Positions 26,381-34,868 of a stretch of 64,000 nt of DNA are shown one piece after another; within the stretch, counting starts at the first letter, position 1; each line of letters starts with the position of its first letter. The position numbers were made by a program, and so were the translations under genes. The stretch comes from Caulobacterales bacterium. GTDB lineage: Bacteria; Pseudomonadota; Alphaproteobacteria; Caulobacterales; Caulobacteraceae. The DNA is taken from contig JACPDR010000013.1 of the NCBI GenBank assembly GCA_016183935.1, positions 1 to 64,000 on the forward strand, written 5' to 3'. Under the pieces are notes generated by a model, which was not told the origin of the DNA, did no database searches, and saw only the letters and a list, made by a program, of their open reading frames with translations.

Positions 26381-27259
26381 GTGAGCCTCTCCGCTGAAAT
26401 CCGCCCCTTCTTCGACGAGCCGACCAACACCATCACCTATCTGGTGTTCGACCCCGAAACCCGCCAGGCCGCCGTCATCGATCCGGTGCTGGACTACGAC
26501 CCCGCATCCGGCGAGGTCGACACGCGGTCGGTCGCCGCCGTGCTTGCCGAGGCCGACCGCCTGGCGCTGAACGTCCGCTGGGCGCTGGAGACCCACGTCC
26601 ATGCCGATCACCTGAGCGGCGCGCCCTATATCAAGGCGAAGACCGGGGCGCAGATCGGCATCGGCGAGCGCATTACGGACGTGCAGCGCATCTTCCGCCC
26701 GATCTTCAACGCCTCTGATCTGGTGGCGGACGGCGGAGACTTCGATCGCCTGTTGGCGGATGGCGATCGCCTGCCGCTGGGCGAACTGGAGATCGAGGTG
26801 ATCCACACGCCCGGCCATACGCCCGCCGACGTGAGCTACAGGATCGGCGACGCGGTGTTCGTCGGCGATACGCTCTTCATGCCCGACTATGGAACGGCGC
26901 GAACCGACTTCCCCGGCGGCGACGCCCGTCAGCTCTACCGCTCCATCCGCCGGCTGCTCGCCCTTCCGGCCGAAACCCAGCTGTTCATGTGTCACGACTA
27001 CAAGGCCCCGGGCCGCGACGAATACGCCTGGGAGACCACCGTGGGCGACCAGATGCTTCACAACGTGCATGTCAGCGACCGGGTGACGGAGGACGACTTC
27101 GTCGCCATGCGGACGACGCGTGACGCGACCCTGTCCGCGCCCAAACTGCTGTTGCCGTCCATCCAGGTGAACATGCGGGCTGGTCGCCTCCCTCCGGCGG
27201 AAGCCAACGGGGTTCGGTATCTGATGATCCCGGTGAAGGAACGCGAAGGATCGCTCTAG
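26381..27259 (+). CDS. MBL-fold persulfide dioxygenase-like hydrolase
   Basis: This 292-residue metallo-beta-lactamase-fold protein has the metal motif THVHADHLSG, then HTPGHTPADVSY, GDTLFMPDYGTARTDFPGGD and CHDY, the layout of ETHE1/Blh-type persulfide dioxygenases. The GTG at 26381 gives MSLSAEIRPFFDEPTNTITY, the normal family start; an ATG further upstream would overlap the operator. It is transcribed away from the SqrR-like repressor. It probably oxidises glutathione persulfide to sulfite, which the TauE permease could export. Confidence 0.85.
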   Translation: MSLSAEIRPFFDEPTNTITYLVFDPETRQAAVIDPVLDYDPASGEVDTRSVAAVLAEADRLALNVRWALETHVHADHLSGAPYIKAKTGAQIGIGERITDVQRIFRPIFNASDLVADGGDFDRLLADGDRLPLGELEIEVIHTPGHTPADVSYRIGDAVFVGDTLFMPDYGTARTDFPGGDARQLYRSIRRLLALPAETQLFMCHDYKAPGRDEYAWETTVGDQMLHNVHVSDRVTEDDFVAMRTTRDATLSAPKLLLPSIQVNMRAGRLPPAEANGVRYLMIPVKEREGSL

Positions 27260-27355
27260 GCTCGGCTCCAATCGAAGCCCGGGCGGGCGATTCCGATCTT
27301 CTGACCCGCTGGACGGGGTCGTCGGAGGCGTCCCGGCCGGTCGCATGCCGCTCCC

Positions 27356-27745
27356 CTAGATCGCATCCAGCGCCTGGCGGAGTTTGCCGCCGATCTCCTC
27401 GGCCTTCGCCTTCAGCCCGGGGTTGGCGATGGCCGACATCGAGGCCACCGGGTCAACGGCGGCGATCTCGCTGCCGTCGCCGCTTTCCCTTTGCTGGACG
27501 ATGACGTTGCAGGGCAGCATCACCCCGACCTTGTCCTCGTGGAGCAGCGCCTCGTGGGCAGCCTTCGGATTGCAGGCCCCCAGAATGACGTAGGGCCGAA
27601 ACGCGACATCGAGCTTCTGCTTGAAGGTTTCGGTGACATCGATTTCGGTGATGATGCCGAAGCCCTGATCCTTCAGCGCCTCTCGGGTCCGGGCCACGGC
27701 CTCTGCGAAGGGGAGCTCGGTGATCTTGCTGTAATAGTAGGCCAT
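27356..27745 (-). CDS. DUF302 domain protein
   Basis: The ATG at 27743-27745 opens a 129-residue protein that is a single DUF302 domain. It reads MAYYYSKITELPFAEAVART, then a beta-rich core with ILGACNPKAAHEALLHEDKV, and VMLPCNVIVQQ. The two cysteines sit in the two most conserved segments. DUF302 proteins are small, often found beside sulfur or metal-stress genes, and have no established reaction. An upstream ribosome site (GGAGT, reading on the minus strand) supports the start. Confidence 0.82.
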   Translation of the reverse strand: MAYYYSKITELPFAEAVARTREALKDQGFGIITEIDVTETFKQKLDVAFRPYVILGACNPKAAHEALLHEDKVGVMLPCNVIVQQRESGDGSEIAAVDPVASMSAIANPGLKAKAEEIGGKLRQALDAI

Positions 27746-27878
27746 GCAGGACTCCTTCCGTCCTGAAACCGTCTGGCCGCCCGGATGTTGCAACCGACGT
27801 GCAGACCGCGCCTGGTGTCGAACCGGGGCTGGCCGCAGGAGGCGATCAACCTTGCTTGGGACGCCGGGGGAGGCGCCG

Positions 27879-29219
27879 TCAGACGCGGCGGACGGACCCC
27901 GCGTCCATATGCACGACAACCCGGAGCCCCCCAATGGGCGAGCGCCCGAAGGCGAGCCGCCAACCGTGGGCGGTCGCCGAGACCTCGGCGATCGAAAGGC
28001 CCAGACCCGCCCCGCCTGTCACCGCGTTCGGTCCGCGATAAAACCGCTGCCCCAGCCGGGGCAGGTCGGCCTCACTCACCCCGGGACCGTCGTCCTCCAC
28101 GATCAGGATCGGGTGCTCCGGGCCGATCGCGGCATCCACTCGCACGCGGCTGCGGGCATGGGCGCAAGCGTTGGCCAGGAGGTTCGCGAACAAGGGGCCG
28201 ACCCTCTCGAAATCGACGTTCAGCTCCAGAGCCGCGGCCGCCGACGTGAGCTCCAGCTCGACGGGGCAGCTTCCCGCATCCGGCGTCACGATCCGCGTGA
28301 GCGGCGTCCAACGCCGTTCCAGCGGCTGCTCCGACACCTCATCGGCTCGGGCCATCTCAAGTAGTCGGCTGACCAGCGCGGACGTCCGGTCGACCGATGC
28401 GACCATCTGCTCGACGGCTCGGGCCCGCACCTTGGGGTCGGCTGCGGCCGCCGCGATCTGCGCCTGCACGCGCATCCCGGCAAGCGGGGTCCGGAGTTCA
28501 TGCGCCGCCGCGGCCGTGAATTCCCTCTGGCGGCGGCGGGAGGATTCAAGGCGGTCGATCAGGCCGTTGAGCGCAGCGACCATAGGCGCCAACTCTCGCA
28601 CCCCTCCCGTCGTCTCAAGGGGGCGCAGGTCTTCAGCACTGCGCGCGACGAGGGCGTCCGCGAGCCGCCGCGCGGGCGCCAACCCACGGCCGACCGACCA
28701 CCATATCAGTCCGCCCAGAATCCCCAGACCGATGACGGCGGGGACGGCGAGACCGGCGATGATCGAACCCACCAGACGCTCACGAACCGCGAGCCGGTCT
28801 CCGACCATCACCTGGACGCCAGCCGTCCGGTTCTGAATCGTGTAGATGCGCCAGGGCTCGCCCTCGATGACGCGCTCCGAGAAGCCCTCGGTCTGCGCAA
28901 GGCGCACCGCCGGAGCCCCCTCGGAGCGACTGACCAACTGCCCCCGTAACGACCAAATCTGGCAGGACAACTGACGCTCCAACCCCCGGGCAGGGGACGG
29001 AAACGTGTCTGAGCCTCCGCCGATCGCAGCGGCTGTTACCGGTAGTCCGCCCTGGCCCAGGAGGCTGGACACCATGCGAGCCGACTCCATCAGACGTCGG
29101 TCCAGCACCTGCCGGATTTCCGCCTCTGTCCGGACCTGAATCCAGACGGCCGACGCTCCCCATACCGCCACGGTGACGACGGCGAGGAAGGCGAACAAAC
29201 GGACACGGATGGATCTCAT
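27879..29219 (-). CDS. Sensor histidine kinase (QseC/TctE-like)
   Basis: This 446-residue membrane sensor has an N-terminal helix (residues 6-27) and a second helix near 155-178 that bracket a periplasmic domain. The kinase follows: H-box AAAHELRTPLAGMR near residue 240, N-box LFANLLANACAHA and G-boxes DDGPGV and GGAGLGLSIA. Its start overlaps the response-regulator stop by four bases. The pair is divergent from the thiol-redox operon and may regulate it. The ligand is unknown; copper, redox or envelope stress fits the surroundings. Confidence 0.9.
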   Translation of the reverse strand: MRSIRVRLFAFLAVVTVAVWGASAVWIQVRTEAEIRQVLDRRLMESARMVSSLLGQGGLPVTAAAIGGGSDTFPSPARGLERQLSCQIWSLRGQLVSRSEGAPAVRLAQTEGFSERVIEGEPWRIYTIQNRTAGVQVMVGDRLAVRERLVGSIIAGLAVPAVIGLGILGGLIWWSVGRGLAPARRLADALVARSAEDLRPLETTGGVRELAPMVAALNGLIDRLESSRRRQREFTAAAAHELRTPLAGMRVQAQIAAAAADPKVRARAVEQMVASVDRTSALVSRLLEMARADEVSEQPLERRWTPLTRIVTPDAGSCPVELELTSAAAALELNVDFERVGPLFANLLANACAHARSRVRVDAAIGPEHPILIVEDDGPGVSEADLPRLGQRFYRGPNAVTGGAGLGLSIAEVSATAHGWRLAFGRSPIGGLRVVVHMDAGSVRRV

Positions 29220-29869
29220 GAAAGCGTGTATCCCACGCCGCGCACGGTTCGGATCACCCCCGGCACCAACTTGGCGCGCAGGTGATGAATGTGCACTTCG
29301 ACCGCGTTGCTGCCGATCTCCTCCTGCCAACCGTAGAGCCGTTCCTCTAGCTGGCTTCTCGAAATCACTTGGCCCGGGCGTTCGACGAGGGCTTCGAGTA
29401 TGGCGAACTCGCGCCGCGAGAGAAGCAGGCTCTCATCGCCGAACCACGCGAGCCGGGCCTTCGGGTCAACGGTCAGCAGACCGTGACGAAGCGCGGGCGT
29501 GGCGCGGCCCAGCATACGTCTGCGGACAGCGCGCAGGCGGGCGGCCACCTCATTCAGGTCGAAGGGTTTTGCGAGATAGTCATCGGCCCCTGTGTCGAGA
29601 CCCTCTATCCGATCCGCCACCGCGTCGCGCGCGGACAGGATCACCACGCCGACCTCGGTCTTACGGGCGCGGACATAGCGCAGCACCTCCAGACCGTCGC
29701 CATCCGGCAGTCCAAGATCGAGGACGACGAGGTCAAAGACGGTCGACGACAGGGCCGTCAGGGCGTCCTCGACCCGATCGACGGCATCCACGGTCCAGCC
29801 GTTGGCGGAAAGTCCCACCTGCAGGCCGTCCCGCAGGACGGCGTCATCCTCGACGACCAGCAATCTCAT
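29216..29869 (-). CDS. OmpR-family response regulator (QseB-like)
   Basis: This 217-residue two-domain regulator has a receiver domain with acidic pair VVEDDA, phospho-acceptor Asp51 in VVLDLGLPDG and Lys in AKPFD. The DNA-binding winged helix ends RTVRGVGYTLS, the OmpR/PhoB hallmark. It is the partner of the overlapping histidine kinase gene. A 62-bp divergent region separates it from dsbD, making that operon the obvious candidate target. Confidence 0.92.
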   Translation of the reverse strand: MRLLVVEDDAVLRDGLQVGLSANGWTVDAVDRVEDALTALSSTVFDLVVLDLGLPDGDGLEVLRYVRARKTEVGVVILSARDAVADRIEGLDTGADDYLAKPFDLNEVAARLRAVRRRMLGRATPALRHGLLTVDPKARLAWFGDESLLLSRREFAILEALVERPGQVISRSQLEERLYGWQEEIGSNAVEVHIHHLRAKLVPGVIRTVRGVGYTLS

Positions 29870-29931
29870 GACGAAGGGCGTGCCGCTCCTCGCTTAAGCG
29901 TGACTTAAGGTGCGCCCGCGACCAGCCGCGC

Positions 29932-31869
29932 ATGACCCGTCTGATGTCCTACCTGTCTGCGGCCCTGCTGGCGACCTTCACATTGTTCGCGGCGGCCCCT
30001 GCCGTTGCGCAGCCTCCGCCGGAAGAAGCATTCCGGCTTGAGGTGACGCGTTCCGCCGGGGGCGACGTCGTTTTCACTTGGGCGATCGCGGAGGGTCACT
30101 ACCTCTATCGACAACATACGGTCGCCACGGACGAGACGGGCGAAAACAGTCTGTCTCTTCGTCTGCAGGCCGGCGAACAGAAGAACGATCCCGCTTTCGG
30201 AACCGTCGAGGTCTGGCATGACAGGGGGCAGGCGCGCCTGGAGTCGTCCGTCCTGACCGCCGCCGGTGACCCGGGCGTCGTAAACATCACCTATCAAGGC
30301 TGTCTCGAAGACTCGATCTGTTATCCGCCCATGACGGAGACGGTGGCCTTGCCGCCCGTCCCGGAGGGCTCCGCGCGCGAAACGCCGCTTGCGACTCGTG
30401 CCGCGGAACCTGCCGCCGCCATCGCTGCGTCCGCCCTCGCGCTACAGGCCGCGACGCCCGCCCAGGTCGAAACCGGAACCGCCGGCGGTCCGGCTGCAGC
30501 GAACAGTCCGGCCCTGATCAGTGGCGCGGCGGACATCCAGCTTCAGGCCGGCGGAGGCATGATCGAGCGACTGGCGCTGGACGGGGGGACGGCCTGGGTG
30601 CTGCTCGCCTTTTATGGCTTCGGTCTGCTCCTCGCCTTCACGCCGTGCGTGTTCCCGATGTATCCGATCCTGGCCGGGGTCATCGGCCGCGGCGTCGATG
30701 CGCCGGGCGGCCGAAGAGGCTTCCAGTTGTCTGTCGCCTACGGCCTGGGACTCGCCGTCGCCTTCGCGCTTTTGGGAGTCGCCGCAGCCTGGTCAGGGCG
30801 CAACCTCCAGATGGCCTTGCAGTCGTCCTGGGCCGTTGGTGGGCTGTCGCTGATCTTCGTGGCTCTCGCCCTGTCCATGTTCGGCCTTTACGAACTGCAA
30901 CTGCCGTCGGCGTGGACATCCCGGCTTTCTGGCCCCGGATCGGCCCCCGGATCGGCCAAGGGGCGGCGCTCCCTCGGTTCGGCCGCGGGGATGGGGTTCG
31001 CCTCCGCCCTGATCGTCGGGCCCTGCGTCACGGCTCCGCTGGCTGGCGCCCTGCTCTATATCGCCCAGACCGGCGATCTCGCTCTCGGCGCCATGGCGCT
31101 GTTCGCGCTCGGCCTCGGCAAGGCCACGCCTCTCGTCGCTTTCGGCGCACTTGGGAGCCGGGTCCTGCCCCGAGCCGGGGCATGGATGGATCGGGTGAAG
31201 GCCGCGTTCGGCTTTCTGTTCTTGGTCACGGCCTGGTGGCTGTCTTCCCGCATACTGCCGCCTTTCGCCACCCTGTTGCTCGGCGCGGCTCTCGCTCTCC
31301 TCCTCGCCGTCCTGCTGGGGCTGTTCCGCCAGGCCCGGAGTCGGGGCCTGTGGGCGGGGGCCGCTCGCGCCGGTGGCCTCGCGGCGGCCGTCTGGAGCAT
31401 CTTCCTCATGGCCGGAGCGGCTTCAGGCGCTGAAGACCCATGGCGTCCTCTGTCAGGGCTGACCGGGCCGGCATCGACCGGTCCGGCGACGCAACCCGCA
31501 GCCCCTGCCGCCGTGGTCTCCGACCCGGGCGCCCTCTCGACCGCCGTCGCCGCCGCCGGTCAGGCCGGGCTGCCCTCGCTGGTCTATTTCACCGCCGATT
31601 GGTGCGTGAGCTGCAAGGTCATCGACCGCACCGTCTTCGCCGCTGCTGAGGTCCAGACGGCGCTGCAGGACGCGCGCCTGATCGAGGTCGACGTCACCCA
31701 CACCACGCCGGCGACCACGGACCTGCTCGAGACCTTCGGCGTCGTGGGTCCGCCGACGATGATCTTCCTGGACGCCTCGGCCTCCGAGCCCGCCAGCACC
31801 CGCCTGATCGGCGAGATGGGCCCGGCTGAGGTGCTGGAGTCCCTCGCCCGCGCCGGAGCCGCCGCATGA
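29932..31869 (+). CDS. dsbD: Thiol:disulfide interchange protein DsbD (ScsB-like)
   Basis: The 645-residue protein carries electrons from cytosolic thioredoxin to the periplasm. A signal peptide (MTRLMSYLSAALLATFTLFA) precedes a DsbD alpha domain with cysteines in YQGCLEDSICYPP. A membrane core of about eight helices follows, with Cys in FTPCVFPMYPIL and VGPCVTAPLAG, then a thioredoxin-like gamma domain with WCVSCK near residue 563. All three Cys pairs are present. It heads an operon with a TlpA-type and a DsbA-type protein, the arrangement of copper-related scs operons. Confidence 0.92.
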   Translation: MTRLMSYLSAALLATFTLFAAAPAVAQPPPEEAFRLEVTRSAGGDVVFTWAIAEGHYLYRQHTVATDETGENSLSLRLQAGEQKNDPAFGTVEVWHDRGQARLESSVLTAAGDPGVVNITYQGCLEDSICYPPMTETVALPPVPEGSARETPLATRAAEPAAAIAASALALQAATPAQVETGTAGGPAAANSPALISGAADIQLQAGGGMIERLALDGGTAWVLLAFYGFGLLLAFTPCVFPMYPILAGVIGRGVDAPGGRRGFQLSVAYGLGLAVAFALLGVAAAWSGRNLQMALQSSWAVGGLSLIFVALALSMFGLYELQLPSAWTSRLSGPGSAPGSAKGRRSLGSAAGMGFASALIVGPCVTAPLAGALLYIAQTGDLALGAMALFALGLGKATPLVAFGALGSRVLPRAGAWMDRVKAAFGFLFLVTAWWLSSRILPPFATLLLGAALALLLAVLLGLFRQARSRGLWAGAARAGGLAAAVWSIFLMAGAASGAEDPWRPLSGLTGPASTGPATQPAAPAAVVSDPGALSTAVAAAGQAGLPSLVYFTADWCVSCKVIDRTVFAAAEVQTALQDARLIEVDVTHTTPATTDLLETFGVVGPPTMIFLDASASEPASTRLIGEMGPAEVLESLARAGAAA

Positions 31870-32663
31870 ACGCCATCGAACTCGGCCCCATAGTCCTGTC
31901 GGGTGAGCGGTTCTCCATCCTGCTCGGCATGCTCGTCTTCATGCTCGCCTCGGGCTGGCTGGCGGTCCGGATCAGCCCTCGCTTCAATCCCTGGAGCACG
32001 ACGGTGGCGCTGGGCGGCCTCGTCATCGCCCGGCTGGCCCATGTGATCGACCACTGGGACTATTTCCACGCTGATCCGCTACGCGCCTTCGCGGTTTGGC
32101 AGGGCGGCTTCGATTGGCCCTGGGTACTGCTGGTCGTCATCGTCGCCTCGATGGTGTTCCTCCGCGACCGCCGGCTGATGGCATGGGCCGTCGCGCCGAC
32201 GGCTGCAGCGGCGCTGGTGTGGAACGTCGCCTATCAGCTTGCCTCCGCCACCGAGGCCCTCCCGCCACCGCCGCTCACCCTCGCCGCCCTGTCTGGCCCG
32301 CTAGTCGACCTGGCCGCGCCGGTGGATCAGCCCACCGTGATCAACCTGTGGGCCACCTGGTGCCCCCCCTGCCGGCGGGAAATGCCGGCCCTGGCCCAAG
32401 CCGAAGCGCGCCACCGCGACGTCCGCTTCCTGTTCGTAAACCAAGGCGAAGGCGCCGAAAACGCGAGCCGGTTCCTCGCCACAGAGGGCCTGCGGCTGAA
32501 GCATGTGCTCTTCGACGACACCATGGCCGTGCCGCGCCACTATGGGACCGCCGGCATCCCGGTGACCCTGTTCCTCCACGCCGACGGCCGACTGGCCAAG
32601 GCTCACATGGGCGAGATCGCCCCTGAACAGATCGACGCCGAAATCCGCCGGCTCGAACGCTGA
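31866..32663 (+). CDS. Membrane-anchored TlpA-like thioredoxin with Lgt-like N-terminus
   Basis: This 265-residue protein is a fusion. Residues 1-125 form about four membrane helices and contain RLAHVIDHWDYFHADPLRAF, then AVWQGG, which resembles the start of prolipoprotein diacylglyceryl transferase (Lgt) but is too short to be that enzyme. Residues 135-265 are a TlpA/ResA-type thioredoxin with active site WCPPC and a cis-Pro in GIPVTLFL. The gene overlaps dsbD by four bases. DsbD probably reduces it, and it may in turn serve periplasmic thiol repair or copper protein assembly. Confidence 0.87.
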   Translation: MNAIELGPIVLSGERFSILLGMLVFMLASGWLAVRISPRFNPWSTTVALGGLVIARLAHVIDHWDYFHADPLRAFAVWQGGFDWPWVLLVVIVASMVFLRDRRLMAWAVAPTAAAALVWNVAYQLASATEALPPPPLTLAALSGPLVDLAAPVDQPTVINLWATWCPPCRREMPALAQAEARHRDVRFLFVNQGEGAENASRFLATEGLRLKHVLFDDTMAVPRHYGTAGIPVTLFLHADGRLAKAHMGEIAPEQIDAEIRRLER

Positions 32664-32683
32664 CCCCCAACCAGGAGACTGCC

Positions 32684-33355
32684 ATGACACCGCGCACCCT
32701 CGCACCCGCCTTCATTCTCGCCCTCGCCCTGGCCGCTTGCGGCCCGGCCGACGCCGGCAATAGCGCCGCCGCTCCAGCCGAACCGGCCCAGAACCCGCTC
32801 TCCATCGTCCCGACCGGTTTCAACGACCTGCTCCGCGACCCGGGCGTTCCCTTCATCGGGGCGGCCGAGGCCGATGTCACGATCATCAGCTTCATCGACT
32901 ACAACTGCCCCTACTGTAAGCAGATGCAGCCGGACCTGACCGCCCTGGTCCAGACCGATCCCAAGGTCCGGATTCTCTACAAGGAGTGGCCGATCTTCGG
33001 CGCGCCGTCGCAACTGGCCGCCCGCACGGCTATCGCCGCGCAGTTCCAGGGGAAGTATGAAGCGGTGCACAATGCGTTCATGGGTTCGCCGACGCCGATC
33101 TCCGGCGAGGCCGACGTGGAACGCCTCGCCCGGTCAGCGGGCGTCGACATGGCCCGGCTTGAGCAGGACATGACCGCCCATGCCGCGGACATCGACGCCG
33201 TGCTTGAACGGGTCAGCGCCGAGGCGACGGCCATGGCGCTGCGCGGCACCCCGGCGTTCAGCATCAACGGCCAGATGATCCCGGGGGCCCTGCCGCCGGG
33301 ACAGCTAGCCGTCGTGGTGGGCCAGATCAGGTCCGCCCAAGGGGGTGCGCGGTAG
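32684..33355 (+). CDS. DsbA-family thiol oxidoreductase lipoprotein (ScsC-like)
   Basis: The product is 223 residues with a lipoprotein signal (ILALALAACGPAD, lipobox LAAC) and then a DsbA-type thioredoxin fold. The active site is CPYC in IDYNCPYCKQMQ, and the cis-Pro loop is ALRGTPAFSINGQ. This subgroup acts as disulfide isomerase or reductase substrate of a DsbD/ScsB partner. It follows the TlpA-like gene by 20 bases, completing a three-gene thiol module. A lipid anchor is less common for this family and would keep it at the membrane. Confidence 0.9.
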   Translation: MTPRTLAPAFILALALAACGPADAGNSAAAPAEPAQNPLSIVPTGFNDLLRDPGVPFIGAAEADVTIISFIDYNCPYCKQMQPDLTALVQTDPKVRILYKEWPIFGAPSQLAARTAIAAQFQGKYEAVHNAFMGSPTPISGEADVERLARSAGVDMARLEQDMTAHAADIDAVLERVSAEATAMALRGTPAFSINGQMIPGALPPGQLAVVVGQIRSAQGGAR

Positions 33356-33463
33356 CCGGCTACACACCGGACCGAGACGGAACCAGTCCCGGATTGACCG
33401 CTTCAATGATGAACTCCTGCAGGAGGACGGCGCGGTCGTCCTCCAAACTCCCGGAGCGAAGCG

Positions 33464-34360
33464 ATGCAGACCCATACCCAGGGCGGCGCCGAGATCGCCG
33501 CCTTCCACGATGCGAAGACCGGCAGTTGGCAGTATGTTGTCATCGATCCTGCGACGCAGGCGGCGGCGATCATCGATCCGGTCTGGGACTTCGACGAGAA
33601 GGCGGCGGCGACCTCAACGGGTAACGCGGAAGCCATCCTCGCCTTCGTCCAGAAGCGGGCGCTCAAGGTGGAGTGGATTCTCGACACCCATCCTCACGCG
33701 GACCACTTTTCGGCCGGGCCGTGGCTGAAGGAGCGGCTGGGCGCCCCGACCGCCATCGGCGAGAAGGTGATTGAGGTCCAAACATTGTGGAAGGACCTCT
33801 ACGGCCTGCCGGACGACTTCCCGACCGACGGCAGGCAGTGGGACCGGCTGTTCAGAACGGGCGACACCTTCCGGGTCGGCGACCTGGCGGGCCGCGTGAT
33901 GTTCTCGCCAGGGCATACCCTAGCCTCCATAACCTATGTGATCGGGGGCAACGCCTTCGTCCACGACACCTTGATGATGCCCGATGCGGGCACATCCCGA
34001 GCGGACTTCCCCGGCGGCGACGCCCACGCCCTGTATCGCAGCATCGGGGACATTCTCGCGTTGCCGGACGACACGGGAGTCTTCGTCGGCCACGACTACG
34101 GCCCCGACGGCCGGGACCCGGCATGCTTCAGCACAGTGGCGGAGCAGAAGGCCGACAACATCCACGTGGGCGGCAAGCGCTCCGAAGCCGACTTCGTCGC
34201 CCTGCGCGAGCGGCGTGACGCCACCCTGCCGCTCCCCAACCTGATGCTTTACGCGCTGCAGGTGAACATTCGCGGAGGTCGGCTGCCCGACCCGGAGGCG
34301 AACGGCCGCGTTTACTTCCGCATTCCGGCCAATCGGTTCGAGCCGACCGACGGCGGCTAA
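33464..34360 (+). CDS. Second MBL-fold persulfide dioxygenase-like hydrolase
   Basis: This 298-residue metallo-beta-lactamase-fold protein has motifs THPHADHFSAG, FSPGHTLASITY, HDTLMMPDAGTSRADFPGGD and GHDYGPDG. It is a distant paralogue of the hydrolase at 26381-27259, sharing the TSRADFPGGD-type segment and the NMR/NIRGGRLP-type ending. It lies 108 bp downstream of the DsbA-like gene on the same strand. Activity on glutathione persulfide or a related thioester is inferred from the family. Confidence 0.82.
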   Translation: MQTHTQGGAEIAAFHDAKTGSWQYVVIDPATQAAAIIDPVWDFDEKAAATSTGNAEAILAFVQKRALKVEWILDTHPHADHFSAGPWLKERLGAPTAIGEKVIEVQTLWKDLYGLPDDFPTDGRQWDRLFRTGDTFRVGDLAGRVMFSPGHTLASITYVIGGNAFVHDTLMMPDAGTSRADFPGGDAHALYRSIGDILALPDDTGVFVGHDYGPDGRDPACFSTVAEQKADNIHVGGKRSEADFVALRERRDATLPLPNLMLYALQVNIRGGRLPDPEANGRVYFRIPANRFEPTDGG

Positions 34361-34544
34361 GGATCAGCTCCAGATGGCGAGAAGCGGACGTCTCTAACGG
34401 CCGCTGTGAGTCACCAGCGGACGTACGCCCCTCCGTCGCCCAGCCGCAGCGCCTGTCTAACCAACAGACCCTGAACGTCCGCAAAATCAGGACTGGATGC
34501 TAGGCGCTCGGATTGGCGATGCTGCGCGACATCACCCCACACAT

Positions 34545-34748
34545 CTATTCAAATAGCTGCCCGGGGCTAATCGAGAGTGCATCGGCGATTGCAATGATCG
34601 TCTCCAGGCTGGGGTTCTCTTCGCCTCGTTCTACCCCCGCCAGATAACGCAGCGAGAGATTGGCTTCCCCGGCAAGCGCCTGCTGCGACCAGCCCCTCGC
34701 GGTCCGAAACTTCAAAATGCTTTTCCCCAAGCGGGCCTTCCAATCCAT
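34545..34748 (-). CDS. Small XRE-family HTH regulator
   Basis: This 67-residue protein is a single helix-turn-helix domain: KFRTARGWSQQALAGEANLS, recognition helix around LRYLAGVERGEENPSLETI, ending LSISPGQLFE. It resembles the two HTH proteins at 18.4-19.0 kb in size and architecture but not closely in sequence. It lies downstream of the relaxase gene on the same strand, with an AT-richer 120-bp gap between. A role in controlling mobilisation genes is possible but unproven. Confidence 0.85.
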   Translation of the reverse strand: MDWKARLGKSILKFRTARGWSQQALAGEANLSLRYLAGVERGEENPSLETIIAIADALSISPGQLFE

Positions 34749-34868
34749 ACCGCATGGGTCGTCCGTCCCGCCAACTTGGAAAAGGTGCTATACAGCTGGC
34801 AATAGACTGCCCTCTCCTCATGCGGCATTTGACCTGCATCGCCGATCGTCCAATCGCGCAATCCGGTT

